Shown piece after piece: positions 53,553-63,336 of a stretch of 64,000 bases of DNA (position 1 is its first letter; each line of letters begins with the position of its first letter). A model generated the notes under the pieces. The model saw only the letters and a program-made list of their open reading frames with translations. It did not search any database and was not told the origin of the DNA. Source of the stretch: Flavobacterium aerium (lineage in GTDB: Bacteria; Bacteroidota; Bacteroidia; Flavobacteriales; Flavobacteriaceae); the NCBI RefSeq assembly GCF_030766725.1, contig NZ_JARQWR010000008.1:124001-188000 (forward strand), read 5' to 3'. Both the position numbers and the translations under genes were made by a program.

Positions 53553-56394
53553 AGTTAATGTACAAGTAAAAGGTACAAATCGTGGTGTTCAAACTGATAT
53601 GGATGGTAAGTATGCTATTAAAGCGAAAGCTGGTGAAGTACTTGAATTCTCATATCTAAGTATGAAAACTCAATCAGTAACTGTTGGGGCAAGTAATGCT
53701 GTAAATATTGCAATGGTAGCATCTGCTGAGGAATTAGAAAATGTAGTTGTAGTTGCTTATGGTAAACAAGATAAGAAGACAATGGTTCAAAGTGTAGCTA
53801 TTGTAGGTCTTGATCAAATAAAAGATATACCAGCAATTTCTCCACAAGAATTATTGCAAGGTCAGGCTGCCGGTGTACAAGTGGTAGGTTCTTCTGGTAT
53901 TCTTGGTTCTGCACCTGTAATTAAAATTAGAGGGGTAGCTTCTATTAGTGCAGGTGGGTCTCCACTAATTGTAGTGGATGGAGTGCCTTTGAATGATAGA
54001 GATATGACAGATAATCAAGGTGGAAATCAAGGTTTAAACCCACTAGCGGATATTAACCCTGCAGATATTCAGTCCTTTTCGGTTCTTAAAGATGCAGCTG
54101 CAACAGCGGTGTATGGATCAAGAGGAGCAAATGGAGTAATCTTGATTACAACTAAGTCCGGTAAAAGAGGTCAAAAAACTAGTGTTTCATTAAACGTTTC
54201 TACCTCTATTTCTGAGAAAACAGATACAATGGATATATTGAGTGCGGCTCAGTTCAAACAATATTTAATTGATAGAGGAAGTGCGCCAAGTACATCTACA
54301 ACTTCATATGATTGGATTAAAGGAGTAACACGTACAGGAATTTCAAAAGATGTTGATTTTAGTGTTTCTGGTGGTGAGGAAAAAACAACTTTCTATTTAG
54401 GAGCAAACTTTAAAGATCAACAAGGCTTTATTAGAGGAAATAACTTGAGAAAAAATGGTGTAAGATTGAATTTAACTCATCAGGCAACTGATTGGTTAAA
54501 AGTAGGTGCTAATATGGCAGCTTCTGAAACTAAAATCGACCGTGTTGGTGCTGAAAATAATACTGCAGCTCCAATGACGACAGCATATTTGCAAAGTCCT
54601 TTAGGTTCACCATATGATGCACAAGGAAGATACCAAAGATTAGGATTGCCAAATGTTGTAGCGATTGAAGATTTAGATATTAATTTTGCGAATACATTTA
54701 GAGTGTATGGAAATGTTTTTGCGGAAGCACAACTTTTTGACGGATTAACGTATAAAGCTGATTTTGGAGTTGATAGAATTCAATTAGAGCAATTTCAAAG
54801 ACAAATGGAATTGAATACTGAAGGAGGTTATGGATATAATGATGTTTCGCAACAAAATAAATATGTATTTACAAATACATTGAATTTTAATAGACGATTT
54901 AATGATGTACATGAATTTAATGCAGTTGCGGGTATTTCTTATGAGAAAATAGATGTAAGAAGTATTACAGTTGAAGGAACAGGTTTTCTTTCTGATGCAT
55001 TAATTAATGTTACTTCTGCTGCTCAAAAAACAACTACCTCAAATGCAACTTCAGCAAGTAGTTTAGTAGGTTATTTTACAAGAGCTGGTTATGTATATGA
55101 TGGTAAATATTCTGTTGAAGGATCTTTTAGACGTGATGGCTCATCTAGATTTGGAGCTAATAATAAATTTGGTAATTTCTGGTCAGTTGGTGCTGCTTGG
55201 GTAGTGTCAAGAGAAGAGTTTTTAGTAAATTCTACATGGTTATCAAATTTAAAACTTAAAGGTAGTTATGGTACTGCTGGTAATGATAGAATCGGTGATT
55301 ATGGTCATTATAGTAATTTTACTGGGGGTATACTTGGAGCATATGCAGATAATGGAGGACAAGTATTTGCAACTCCAGCTAATCCTGATTTACAGTGGGA
55401 AAAAAGTAAATCATACGATTTAGGTTTTGAATTAGGTATGTTCAATAATCGTGTGAAATTAGAAGTTGATTACTACAACAAGAAAACGGAAGATATGTTG
55501 TTATTTGTTCCGATTCAATCAACAAATGGTGGTTTAAATGGATACACTAAAAATGCTGGATCTATGGAAAATAAAGGATTTGATATCACTTTATCTACTG
55601 TAAACGTTAAAACAGATAATTTTGAATGGTCATCTTCTATTAATTTTGGAATTAACAAGAATAAAGTTTTAGATTTGCCTGGAGCGAGTCAAGATTTAGA
55701 TGGGAATCGTTATGTATCTGGTGGTAACTACCAAAGAGCAATCGAAGGACATTCAGTGAATTCATTCTTCTTAATCCGTTACAATGGAATTAACCCTCAA
55801 ACAGGTAATGCTGAATGGTTAGATAAAAATGGTAACGTAACATTAACGCCAACTGCAAATGATAGAGTTATTGTAGGAGATGCAAATCCTGATTTCGTTG
55901 GAGGTTTCACAAATACGGTGAAATGGGGTAATTTTGACTTAAATGTTTTAATAAACTTCAGTTATGGTAATGACATCTATGTTGAAGGTTTACAATTTAC
56001 GGACGTAGTTGGTGGTGGATTCAACAAGCGTGTACAAATGTTAAACTACTGGAAACAACCAGGAGACAATGCTCACGCTCCATCTATGACAAGCCCAACT
56101 AGATCTACTTTCAATCAAGCTTCTACAGCACAATTGAAAGATGGTTCTTACGCTAGATTGAAAAACTTAACATTAGGGTATACTTTACCAAAAGATATCG
56201 TAAATAGATTTGGTTTTGTACAAGGTGTTAGATTGTATTTTACAGCAGTTAACCTTTATACATTAAAGAGCGATGAGTTGAAAGGTATTGATCCAGAGGT
56301 TTCTAGTAGAACTTCTAATTTAGGTCAAGGAGAAACTTTCTTCTCTGCTCCTCAATCAAAAACGTTCTTGTTTGGTGCAAGATTAACATTCTAA
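53434..56394 (+). CDS. SusC/RagA-family TonB-linked transporter, pair 3
   Basis: A 986-residue SusC protein of a different subgroup from pairs 1 and 2. Signal peptide as in pair 2, carboxypeptidase-like domain (QVNVQVKGTNRGVQTDMDG), plug (IRGVASISAGGSPLIVVDG, VLKDAAATAVYGSRGANGVI) and a barrel ending FLFGARLTF. It is paired with the SusD gene 15 bases downstream. The distinct barrel suggests a different substrate from pairs 1 and 2. No hydrolase or regulator is linked. Confidence 0.95.
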   Translation: MRSKFKWIFTLLLAFSMQFSFAQEKTVSGVITEGGLPLPQVNVQVKGTNRGVQTDMDGKYAIKAKAGEVLEFSYLSMKTQSVTVGASNAVNIAMVASAEELENVVVVAYGKQDKKTMVQSVAIVGLDQIKDIPAISPQELLQGQAAGVQVVGSSGILGSAPVIKIRGVASISAGGSPLIVVDGVPLNDRDMTDNQGGNQGLNPLADINPADIQSFSVLKDAAATAVYGSRGANGVILITTKSGKRGQKTSVSLNVSTSISEKTDTMDILSAAQFKQYLIDRGSAPSTSTTSYDWIKGVTRTGISKDVDFSVSGGEEKTTFYLGANFKDQQGFIRGNNLRKNGVRLNLTHQATDWLKVGANMAASETKIDRVGAENNTAAPMTTAYLQSPLGSPYDAQGRYQRLGLPNVVAIEDLDINFANTFRVYGNVFAEAQLFDGLTYKADFGVDRIQLEQFQRQMELNTEGGYGYNDVSQQNKYVFTNTLNFNRRFNDVHEFNAVAGISYEKIDVRSITVEGTGFLSDALINVTSAAQKTTTSNATSASSLVGYFTRAGYVYDGKYSVEGSFRRDGSSRFGANNKFGNFWSVGAAWVVSREEFLVNSTWLSNLKLKGSYGTAGNDRIGDYGHYSNFTGGILGAYADNGGQVFATPANPDLQWEKSKSYDLGFELGMFNNRVKLEVDYYNKKTEDMLLFVPIQSTNGGLNGYTKNAGSMENKGFDITLSTVNVKTDNFEWSSSINFGINKNKVLDLPGASQDLDGNRYVSGGNYQRAIEGHSVNSFFLIRYNGINPQTGNAEWLDKNGNVTLTPTANDRVIVGDANPDFVGGFTNTVKWGNFDLNVLINFSYGNDIYVEGLQFTDVVGGGFNKRVQMLNYWKQPGDNAHAPSMTSPTRSTFNQASTAQLKDGSYARLKNLTLGYTLPKDIVNRFGFVQGVRLYFTAVNLYTLKSDELKGIDPEVSSRTSNLGQGETFFSAPQSKTFLFGARLTF

Positions 56395-56408
56395 AAAAAA
56401 AATAAGCG

Positions 56409-57818
56409 ATGAAAAAATATAAAATTTTAATAACAGGGCTCTTGGCAATGGGATTGTTCTCAGCATGTCAAGATGAATTAAATTTAAAGCCAGAAGATGC
56501 GTCTCCATTAGATGTAGTGTTTTCAAATAAAAATCAGGCTTTAGGAGCATTAACAGGGGTTTATAGTACAGCGCAAGATATTAATGCTTTTGCAGGATCT
56601 CCTCAATTGATGGGGGAATGGCAATCAGATAATGTTCAGTTTGAAGGTTCGTTCCCGACTTTTCAAGATGTCTACCAATATTCTGTGAATGCAGGAAATT
56701 CTTCTATGGCTGCTGCATGGAGATTTCATTATAAAACCATTGGAATGGCTAATTTTGTAATTAAATACACTCAAGACGTACCAGATGTAGATCCTGATGA
56801 TCCATTTACAGATGAAGAAAAAGCAGACGCTATAGGTCAGGCAAAAGTAATGAGAGCATTAGGACATTTTAGTTTGTCGACATATTTTGCACAACCGTAT
56901 AATATTCAAAATGGTGCTAGTTTAGGTGTGCCGATTATTACAGAGCCATTTGATGTTCTTCCTGCAGCAACAGTTGGTAGAAGTACTTTAAAAGAAGTAT
57001 ATGATTTTATAGAAGAAGATCTACTGTATGCTGAAGAGAATATTGTAAATGTAGATAGAACAAGAGCAACAGTTGCTGCCGCTCAAGCCTTATTGGCTAG
57101 ATTATATCTATATAAAGGTGATTATCCTAAAGCAATTGAATATGCTAATAAAGTAATAAATACTGCTGGCGTAGCCTTAGCGACAGATTATACTTTTTAC
57201 AATACAACAGGTCCAGAGATGATTTTTATTATTGATAATACTGCTGCTGATGGACAAACTGGGAATGAAGGTTTCTCAGGTTTATTAAATGGTGTAAATT
57301 TTGGCGGTCGTGGAGATGCTCCATTTTCACCAAATTTGATTGCTGATTTTAACACTGAACCGGCGGATTTAAGATTTGTACAAAAAAGATTAGGAAGAAC
57401 ATTTAATAACACTATGATGTTCTTTACTACAAAGTTTCCTGATGGGACAACTAAAGCAGATGATGTTCCTTTAGTAAGAGCTACTGAAATGTATTTAACT
57501 AGAGCTGAAGCTAACTTTAAAAATGGTTCTGCTATTGGTGATTCACCTTTGAATGATATCAATAAATTAAGAGTGAGAGCTAATTTAACGCCAGCTGCTA
57601 CAGTAACTTTAGCGAGTATCTTAACAGAGCGTAGAAAAGAGTTGTGTTTTGAAGGATTCAGAAGGATGGATCTTTTAAGAAATGGTATGGCTCTAAGAAG
57701 ACCTGGTATGCTAAATGAAGCTGAATCAGCTGCAGGAGCTAATAAAACAATTTTCCCAATTCCAACTCGTGAGGTGGATTTGTCTGATGGGAAAATGGTT
57801 CAAAACCCTGGATATTAA
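56409..57818 (+). CDS. SusD/RagB-family lipoprotein, pair 3
   Basis: A 469-residue SusD-like lipoprotein (lipobox GLFSAC, Cys 20, then QDELNLKPED). Helical repeats include GQAKVMRALGHFSLSTYF and AAQALLARLYLYKGDYPKAI, and the C-terminal SusD signature is ILTERRKELCFEGFRRMDLL and FPIPTREVDLSDGKMVQNPG. It is the partner of the transporter encoded immediately upstream. Confidence 0.94.
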   Translation: MKKYKILITGLLAMGLFSACQDELNLKPEDASPLDVVFSNKNQALGALTGVYSTAQDINAFAGSPQLMGEWQSDNVQFEGSFPTFQDVYQYSVNAGNSSMAAAWRFHYKTIGMANFVIKYTQDVPDVDPDDPFTDEEKADAIGQAKVMRALGHFSLSTYFAQPYNIQNGASLGVPIITEPFDVLPAATVGRSTLKEVYDFIEEDLLYAEENIVNVDRTRATVAAAQALLARLYLYKGDYPKAIEYANKVINTAGVALATDYTFYNTTGPEMIFIIDNTAADGQTGNEGFSGLLNGVNFGGRGDAPFSPNLIADFNTEPADLRFVQKRLGRTFNNTMMFFTTKFPDGTTKADDVPLVRATEMYLTRAEANFKNGSAIGDSPLNDINKLRVRANLTPAATVTLASILTERRKELCFEGFRRMDLLRNGMALRRPGMLNEAESAAGANKTIFPIPTREVDLSDGKMVQNPGY

Positions 57819-57849
57819 TTCGAGATAAGAATTAGTAATTCATATACTA

Positions 57850-57884
57850 AAACCCATCAAGAGTTTCTTTTGATGGGTTTTTTT
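57850..57884 (+). terminator. terminator of SusCD pair 3
   Basis: AAACCCATCAA (57850-57860) pairs with TTGATGGGTTT (57870-57880), followed by T. Confidence 0.8.
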
Positions 57885-57897
57885 ATTTAAAAAAAAT

Positions 57898-57905
57898 TAT
57901 CTTTG
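57898..57905 (+). promoter_or_regulatory. -7 promoter element of the putative porin gene
   Basis: TATCTTTG lies just after the SusD-3 terminator. The predicted transcription start is only a few bases before 57917, which favours the downstream ATG at 57926. Confidence 0.5.
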
Positions 57906-57925
57906 CCCAAAATGGTATGCTCTTT

Positions 57926-59881
57926 ATGATCAAGAAACTAATTATAGTACTGTTGTTAGTCGTTCCCTTTATTGCACTAGCTCAAGACAAAAAACAAGGA
58001 ACGAAAGACGATGGAAAAGAAAAGAAAGAATTAAGCTTACGTGAGAAAGCTGAAAAAGCCAAAGCCAAAGCTAAGGCAGAAAAAGCCCCTATTGAGTTAT
58101 ACCAAATTATTACACTTGAAAGAGATACGACTTTAGTAGATACTTCTCTAACAATCCAAAAAGAATATAAGTTTAATTATCTACGAAAAGATAATTTCGG
58201 ATTATTACCTTTTGCAAATCCTGGACAGACATATAATACCTTAGATTTTGGATTAACAAAATACGCTGCTTTCCCTGAATTTGGATTTAAAGCTAAACAC
58301 TTCAATTATATGGAAGTGAGAGATATCAAATATTATTCAGTAGCTACCCCAATGACAGAGCTATTTTATAAATCGGTATTGGAACAAGGTCAAATGCTTG
58401 ATGCATTTATTACATTAAATACATCCAAAAATTGGAATTTTTCTATTGCCTATAAAGGACTACGATCTATAGGTAAATACATTAACAATACTTCAAGTAC
58501 AGGAAATTTTAGATTCACTACCAGTTATCATTCTGATAGCAAGCGTTACATCCTAAATGCTCATTTTACGGCACAAGATATGTTGAATAATGAGAATGGA
58601 GGAATTGTCAATACGGCCAATTTTGAGAGCGGTGAAAAGCCATATACAGAACGTCCACGATTAGATGTGTATTTTAGAGATGCCACTTCATTATTAAAAG
58701 GAAACCGCTATTTTTTCGACCATTCTTTGAGAATCAATAAAGAACATGGAGATAATAATTTACTGATTACCCATCAGTTTAATTATGAAAATAAAATATT
58801 TGAATTTAAACAACCTACTGTTAGTAAACGATTTGGGAATTCTTATTTGAGTAGTAATATATTTGATAAAACTCGATACAATAAGATGTATAATAAAGTT
58901 GGAGTTACTTATCAGAATAGTACTATTGGAGAACTACAGTTTTTTGTAGATGATTACCGATACAATTATTACTACAACAGAGTTACAATTGGTAATATAG
59001 AAACTGGAGAAGGATATATTCCAAACACATTAAACGACAAGATTAATAATGTAGGAGCTGAATATAGATATCAAAAGAATAAATGGAAAGGTGCCTTCTC
59101 TTATTCTAAATCATTATCAAAAACATCGATGATGAATTTGAATGCAAATCTATTGTATACAATAGATGAGAAAAATAGTGTATCATTCCAATACCAAAAC
59201 CTTAGCAAGTTACCAGACTTACAATATAACCTATATCAAAGTAATTACATCGCATACAATTGGTCTAATAATTTTAAAAATGAAAAGATCAATACGCTAA
59301 ATGTAGAAGCCAAAACACAATGGTTGAATGTTGCACTGCAAGTAAGCAGCCTTAAAGATCATTTGTATTTTAAGAATGCTGGAGTTAGCGATACGTTATT
59401 GTTAATTTCACCACAGCAATATGATAAAACAATTAACTACCTGTCAGTAAAGGCAAGCAGAGAATTTAGAGTAGGTAAGTTTGCTTTGGATAATACAGTG
59501 CTTTTTCAAAAAGTTGATCAAGAAAGTAATGTGTTAAATGTACCACAATGGGTAACAAGAAATACTTTATATTATTCAGATCACTTGTTTAAAAGAGCCT
59601 TGTTTTTACAAACTGGTGTTACATTCAATTATTTCACGAAGTACCATGCAAATGACTATAATCCATTAATAGGAGAGTTCTATATTCAAAATCAAAAAGA
59701 AATTGGGAGCTATCCAACATTCGATTTCTTTATTAATGCGAAGATTAGACAAACCCGTGTTTACTTAAAAGCAGAACACCTAAACTCTAGTTTCACAGGA
59801 TATAACTTTTATTCTGCACCCAATTATCCCTACCGTGATTTTACAATTCGCTTTGGTTTAGTGTGGAATTTCTTCACATAA
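57926..59881 (+). CDS. putative porin (Bacteroidota outer-membrane family)
   Basis: Read from 57926 the protein has 651 residues with a standard signal peptide (MIKKLIIVLLLVVPFIALAQ). A Lys/Glu/Ala-rich low-complexity helix follows (LREKAEKAKAKAKAEKAP), then a long beta-barrel rich in Tyr and Asn, ending FTIRFGLVWNFFT. This fits the 'putative porin' family of Flavobacteriia. An ATG at 57917 would add three residues. The substrate is unknown; it is a separate unit after the SusCD genes. Confidence 0.8.
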   Translation: MIKKLIIVLLLVVPFIALAQDKKQGTKDDGKEKKELSLREKAEKAKAKAKAEKAPIELYQIITLERDTTLVDTSLTIQKEYKFNYLRKDNFGLLPFANPGQTYNTLDFGLTKYAAFPEFGFKAKHFNYMEVRDIKYYSVATPMTELFYKSVLEQGQMLDAFITLNTSKNWNFSIAYKGLRSIGKYINNTSSTGNFRFTTSYHSDSKRYILNAHFTAQDMLNNENGGIVNTANFESGEKPYTERPRLDVYFRDATSLLKGNRYFFDHSLRINKEHGDNNLLITHQFNYENKIFEFKQPTVSKRFGNSYLSSNIFDKTRYNKMYNKVGVTYQNSTIGELQFFVDDYRYNYYYNRVTIGNIETGEGYIPNTLNDKINNVGAEYRYQKNKWKGAFSYSKSLSKTSMMNLNANLLYTIDEKNSVSFQYQNLSKLPDLQYNLYQSNYIAYNWSNNFKNEKINTLNVEAKTQWLNVALQVSSLKDHLYFKNAGVSDTLLLISPQQYDKTINYLSVKASREFRVGKFALDNTVLFQKVDQESNVLNVPQWVTRNTLYYSDHLFKRALFLQTGVTFNYFTKYHANDYNPLIGEFYIQNQKEIGSYPTFDFFINAKIRQTRVYLKAEHLNSSFTGYNFYSAPNYPYRDFTIRFGLVWNFFT

Positions 59882-59948
59882 TATTCAATCATATAAAAAG
59901 TAAAAAAGAGTAGTTTTGAAAAGAGCTGTACTACTCAAAACAAATATT

Positions 59949-59956
59949 TATCTTTG
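59949..59956 (+). promoter_or_regulatory. -7 promoter element of the cystathionine beta-synthase gene
   Basis: TATCTTTG lies 68 bases before the preferred ATG at 60025 and 14 bases before the first in-frame ATG at 59971. Confidence 0.5.
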
Positions 59957-60024
59957 TACCCGAAAAATGAATGAAGATTGTTTTTATTCATAAAAACAAT
60001 ACTATAATTAATGTATACCAAATA

Positions 60025-61386
60025 ATGAAATACGCAAAAAACATATTAGAAACTATTGGAAATACACCATTAGTTAAATTAAATAAAACAATAGAAGATG
60101 TTGAAGCCTTAGTATTAGCTAAAGTTGAAACATTCAATCCAGGAAATTCTGTAAAAGATAGAATGGCTGTAAAGATGATTGAAGATGCAGAAGCAGATGG
60201 ACGTTTAAAGCCAGGAGGAACTATTATTGAAGGTACTTCCGGGAATACAGGAATGGGATTAGCTTTGGCAGCGATTGTAAAAGGATACAAGTTAATTTGT
60301 GTTATTTCAGATAAACAATCCAAAGAAAAAATGGATATTTTGCGTGCAGTAGGCGCAAGAGTAGTAGTATGTCCTACAGATGTAGAACCATCCGATCCAC
60401 GTTCATACTATTCTGTATCAAAAAGATTAGCAGAAGAAACACCAAATGCATGGTATGTGAATCAATACGATAATCCATCAAATGCGATAGCACATTATGA
60501 ACAAACAGCGCCAGAGATTTGGGAGCAAACAGAAGGTAAAATTACACACTTTATCTCAGGAGTTGGAACTGGAGGAACAATTTCAGGAATTGGAAAATAT
60601 CTGAAAGAAAAAAATCCAAACATTAAAATCTGGGGAATTGATACCTATGGGTCAGTATTCAAAAAATACCATGAAACGGGAATCTTTGATGAGAATGAAA
60701 TCTATTCTTATATCACAGAAGGTATTGGAGAAGATATATTACCTAAAAATGTTGACTTTTCAATTATTGATGGTTTTACAAAAGTAACAGATAAAGATGC
60801 AGCCGTATACACGCGTAAAATTGCTTTGGAAGAAGGAATCTTTGTTGGGAACTCAGCAGGAGCAGCTTTAAAAGGATTGTTACAATTAAAAGAACATTTT
60901 AAACCAGAAGATGTCGTAGTGGTATTATTCCACGATAGCGGAAGCCGCTATGTAGGAAAAATGTTTAATGATGATTGGATGCGTGAAAGAGGTTTCTTAG
61001 ACGAAGAAATTACAAAAGCAGAAGACGTAATTAAAGATCATATTGACAAACCATTGGTTATTGTACGTACTGAAGAACTAGTTTCTCATGCTATTGAACG
61101 TATGCGTAAATATAAAATTTCTCAAATACCAGTAATTGATACAAACGGATTTGTTGGATCTGTAGATGAGACGGATTTATTCCGTAGCTATGTAGAAGAT
61201 AAAAATATTGCAGAGAAACCAATTAAAGAAGTAATGGGGGCTGCTTATCCTATTGTAAAGATGAATACTCCAATCGAAGAAGTATCAAAATTGATTAATA
61301 AAAATAATCAAGCAGTACTTGTTGATTTAGGAAATGGAAAACACCATATCATTACAAAACATGATATTATTAGTTCTATAAAGTAA
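60025..61386 (+). CDS. cystathionine beta-synthase-type PLP enzyme with CBS pair
   Basis: A fold-type II PLP enzyme of 453 residues from ATG 60025 (MKYAKNILETIGNTPLVKLN). The PLP lysine is in NPGNSVKDRMAVKM, followed by EGTSGNTGMGLALAA and the phosphate loop GVGTGGTISGIGKYL. The C-terminal third has two CBS motifs (VSHAIERMRKYKISQIPVID and IEEVSKLINKNNQAVLVD), the Bateman regulatory module. It condenses serine with homocysteine, or may act as a cysteine synthase; the substrate cannot be settled from sequence. An upstream ATG at 59971 would add 18 residues and is less family-like. It stands alone. Confidence 0.9.
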   Translation: MKYAKNILETIGNTPLVKLNKTIEDVEALVLAKVETFNPGNSVKDRMAVKMIEDAEADGRLKPGGTIIEGTSGNTGMGLALAAIVKGYKLICVISDKQSKEKMDILRAVGARVVVCPTDVEPSDPRSYYSVSKRLAEETPNAWYVNQYDNPSNAIAHYEQTAPEIWEQTEGKITHFISGVGTGGTISGIGKYLKEKNPNIKIWGIDTYGSVFKKYHETGIFDENEIYSYITEGIGEDILPKNVDFSIIDGFTKVTDKDAAVYTRKIALEEGIFVGNSAGAALKGLLQLKEHFKPEDVVVVLFHDSGSRYVGKMFNDDWMRERGFLDEEITKAEDVIKDHIDKPLVIVRTEELVSHAIERMRKYKISQIPVIDTNGFVGSVDETDLFRSYVEDKNIAEKPIKEVMGAAYPIVKMNTPIEEVSKLINKNNQAVLVDLGNGKHHIITKHDIISSIK

Positions 61387-61405
61387 ATAAGAACTTCATT
61401 ATATA

Positions 61406-61436
61406 AAAAGCCCGATCCTATAAAGATCGGGCTTTT
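61406..61436. terminator. bidirectional terminator between the CBS-type and PNGase genes
   Basis: AAAAGCCCGATC (61406-61417) pairs with GATCGGGCTTTT (61425-61436), between converging genes. Confidence 0.85.
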
Positions 61437-61460
61437 CTATTTTTAAAAATTAAAGTTGAG

Positions 61461-63137
61461 CTATTCTCCAATTAATACACCAGAAACATTCCAAGAACTA
61501 AAACTATTACCCTCTGGTTGCCCTTGTGGTATTGTAATACGCATAGTATGTTTCCCAGCTTTTAAATCTCCTAAATCGATGTTGATTGGATTAGTAAGCG
61601 TTCCAGGGCACCAATTTGAGCGACTGTAATCTGAAGATGATAATCCATTTGGGAAATTCCCTGAAGCAGGATTAAACAAGCGATATGAGCCACAATCTTG
61701 TCTCCATGGAATAAATGCAAACATTTCTTTTTCATCAAGAAGAATCGTGTTTTTCTTAGGAACAAATTCATCACCATTTTCCCATCCGCCATGACCCGTT
61801 GTAATATAACGGAGTTTTACATTTTTTAAGTCTTTAGTCAAGTTGAAAGATACTTCTAAACCCTTATCATTATTAAATAAAGTGGCGTATTCCTGACCAG
61901 CCATTTCCATTACATTCGTTGTGTTGAATAATGGAATCACAGTAGACTGTTTAAGTTTACTTTCCTCCTCTTCATGTATTGTAATATTTAGATTTATCTT
62001 ATGACCTCCTTTATCATAATTTCCTATAAATACACCAACCCACATTTCTTGATTATTTAATGTAGTTTGTAATTCCGATATATCTTGACGATAAGGGACA
62101 ATTTCATGCCATGTTTTATCTTTCAATTGAATATGATTGTATTTTTTGATGCCAAAAGGAGTGAAGAAACGCATAAGTTCTATTAATGGAGAATAGTTTT
62201 CAGTGCGAATAATTCCCTGATATTTTTTTCCATTCCCATTTTCGTAAATAGGGAGCGTATTAGCACCATTTTTTAAACCATCGAGAAAGGATGATGACTG
62301 ATCCATTGGTATAACAAATACAGAACCAGTTCGATCATAAGCATCACCATTGGATTGCTCTGTAAGATCTACAAAAATTTGACTGCCCAATTTGATTTCA
62401 GGAAATTTCACCTTTTTCAAAATAATTGTCCCATTTGCAAAGCGAAGTATACTATCATTAGACTTTGCAGTATCAGTGAAATTTAGAATCTCCTCTTTAA
62501 AAATAGACAGAGTAGTGAAATGGCTTTTCCAAAGTAAATCCCTATAAGATAATAAATCCACTGTGTCAGTCAAGTGATTTGGATGAACAATTGATTTTGG
62601 AAAAGATTTAAGTTTAGTAATTGAAGTTGCTGTAATAACGGAATTCCCATTTCGATTCATTTCAAGGACTAATCCCAAATTTTGACCCAATACAGTAGGA
62701 GCACCTTTAACCTTTAAATCTAGTGTAAACCAAAGTTCAATAGTATTTGAGTTAATGATTGTTTTAGCCTTTTGACATTTGTAACCTACTATTGTTTTGA
62801 ATTCAGAAATAATTTCAAAAGTCTGTTTTGAAAGAGATAAACTATCTGTGGTTGCAATAGCCCTTTGTGAACTGAATTGTGCAACTTGAGTAAAATCAGT
62901 GTTTTTTTTGCGATTAATAAAAATCTGTTCATAAGGAAAAGAACTTTGTTGAGAATAGATTTTTTTTGATGTGACGACAGTTTCAACTTCATTAGTAAAA
63001 ACCAAAATAGGATCTTGATTTTCAATTAGTTTACCATTACTGCTTTTTTGATACGTAATTTCAAAAGTAGGAAGCCCTTTTTGCGCACAAATTAAGTTAT
63101 AACAAAAAAAAGGTAGTAGAATAAATAGTTTTTTCAT
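61461..63137 (-). CDS. GLPGLI-like domain fused to PNGase F-type glycoamidase
   Basis: A 558-residue exported protein (signal peptide ending NLICAQ). Residues about 25-190 resemble a GLPGLI-family domain (FEIISEFKTIVGYKCQKAKT, ELWFTLDLKVKGAP, QNLGLVLEM). The rest matches peptide-N-glycosidase F, the N-glycan-releasing amidase of flavobacteria: NGDAYDRTGSVFVIP carries the catalytic-type Asp in a DR-xx-xVFV context, and TTGHGGWENGDEFVP, DCGSYRLFNPASGNFPNG and SRSNWCPG match the C-terminal part. It probably removes N-glycans from host or environmental glycoproteins. It is a single gene on the minus strand, near but not in the SusCD set. The fusion is unusual compared with the secreted enzyme of Elizabethkingia. 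Confidence 0.8.
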   Translation of the reverse strand: MKKLFILLPFFCYNLICAQKGLPTFEITYQKSSNGKLIENQDPILVFTNEVETVVTSKKIYSQQSSFPYEQIFINRKKNTDFTQVAQFSSQRAIATTDSLSLSKQTFEIISEFKTIVGYKCQKAKTIINSNTIELWFTLDLKVKGAPTVLGQNLGLVLEMNRNGNSVITATSITKLKSFPKSIVHPNHLTDTVDLLSYRDLLWKSHFTTLSIFKEEILNFTDTAKSNDSILRFANGTIILKKVKFPEIKLGSQIFVDLTEQSNGDAYDRTGSVFVIPMDQSSSFLDGLKNGANTLPIYENGNGKKYQGIIRTENYSPLIELMRFFTPFGIKKYNHIQLKDKTWHEIVPYRQDISELQTTLNNQEMWVGVFIGNYDKGGHKINLNITIHEEEESKLKQSTVIPLFNTTNVMEMAGQEYATLFNNDKGLEVSFNLTKDLKNVKLRYITTGHGGWENGDEFVPKKNTILLDEKEMFAFIPWRQDCGSYRLFNPASGNFPNGLSSSDYSRSNWCPGTLTNPINIDLGDLKAGKHTMRITIPQGQPEGNSFSSWNVSGVLIGE

Positions 63138-63336
63138 TTGTATAGGATTGGTCTACAAATATAAAAGAATCTTGAAGAAAAGGATAAAACGAATAACAAT
63201 ATAAAAAATGTCTTATTGCACTATAAAAATACAATTCTACAGCCCCTTTTATGTAGAACTTCAATTAACTTGAGATTTTAAACTTGAGATTTTTACATGA
63301 ATAATTAAGCCAAAGAAAAGCATGCAATAAACACAT

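Noticed and set aside
43053..57818. Polysaccharide utilisation locus with a defined substrate
   Set aside because: Three SusCD pairs are present, but no glycoside hydrolase, polysaccharide lyase, sulphatase or hybrid two-component/ECF regulator is linked, so no substrate is assigned.
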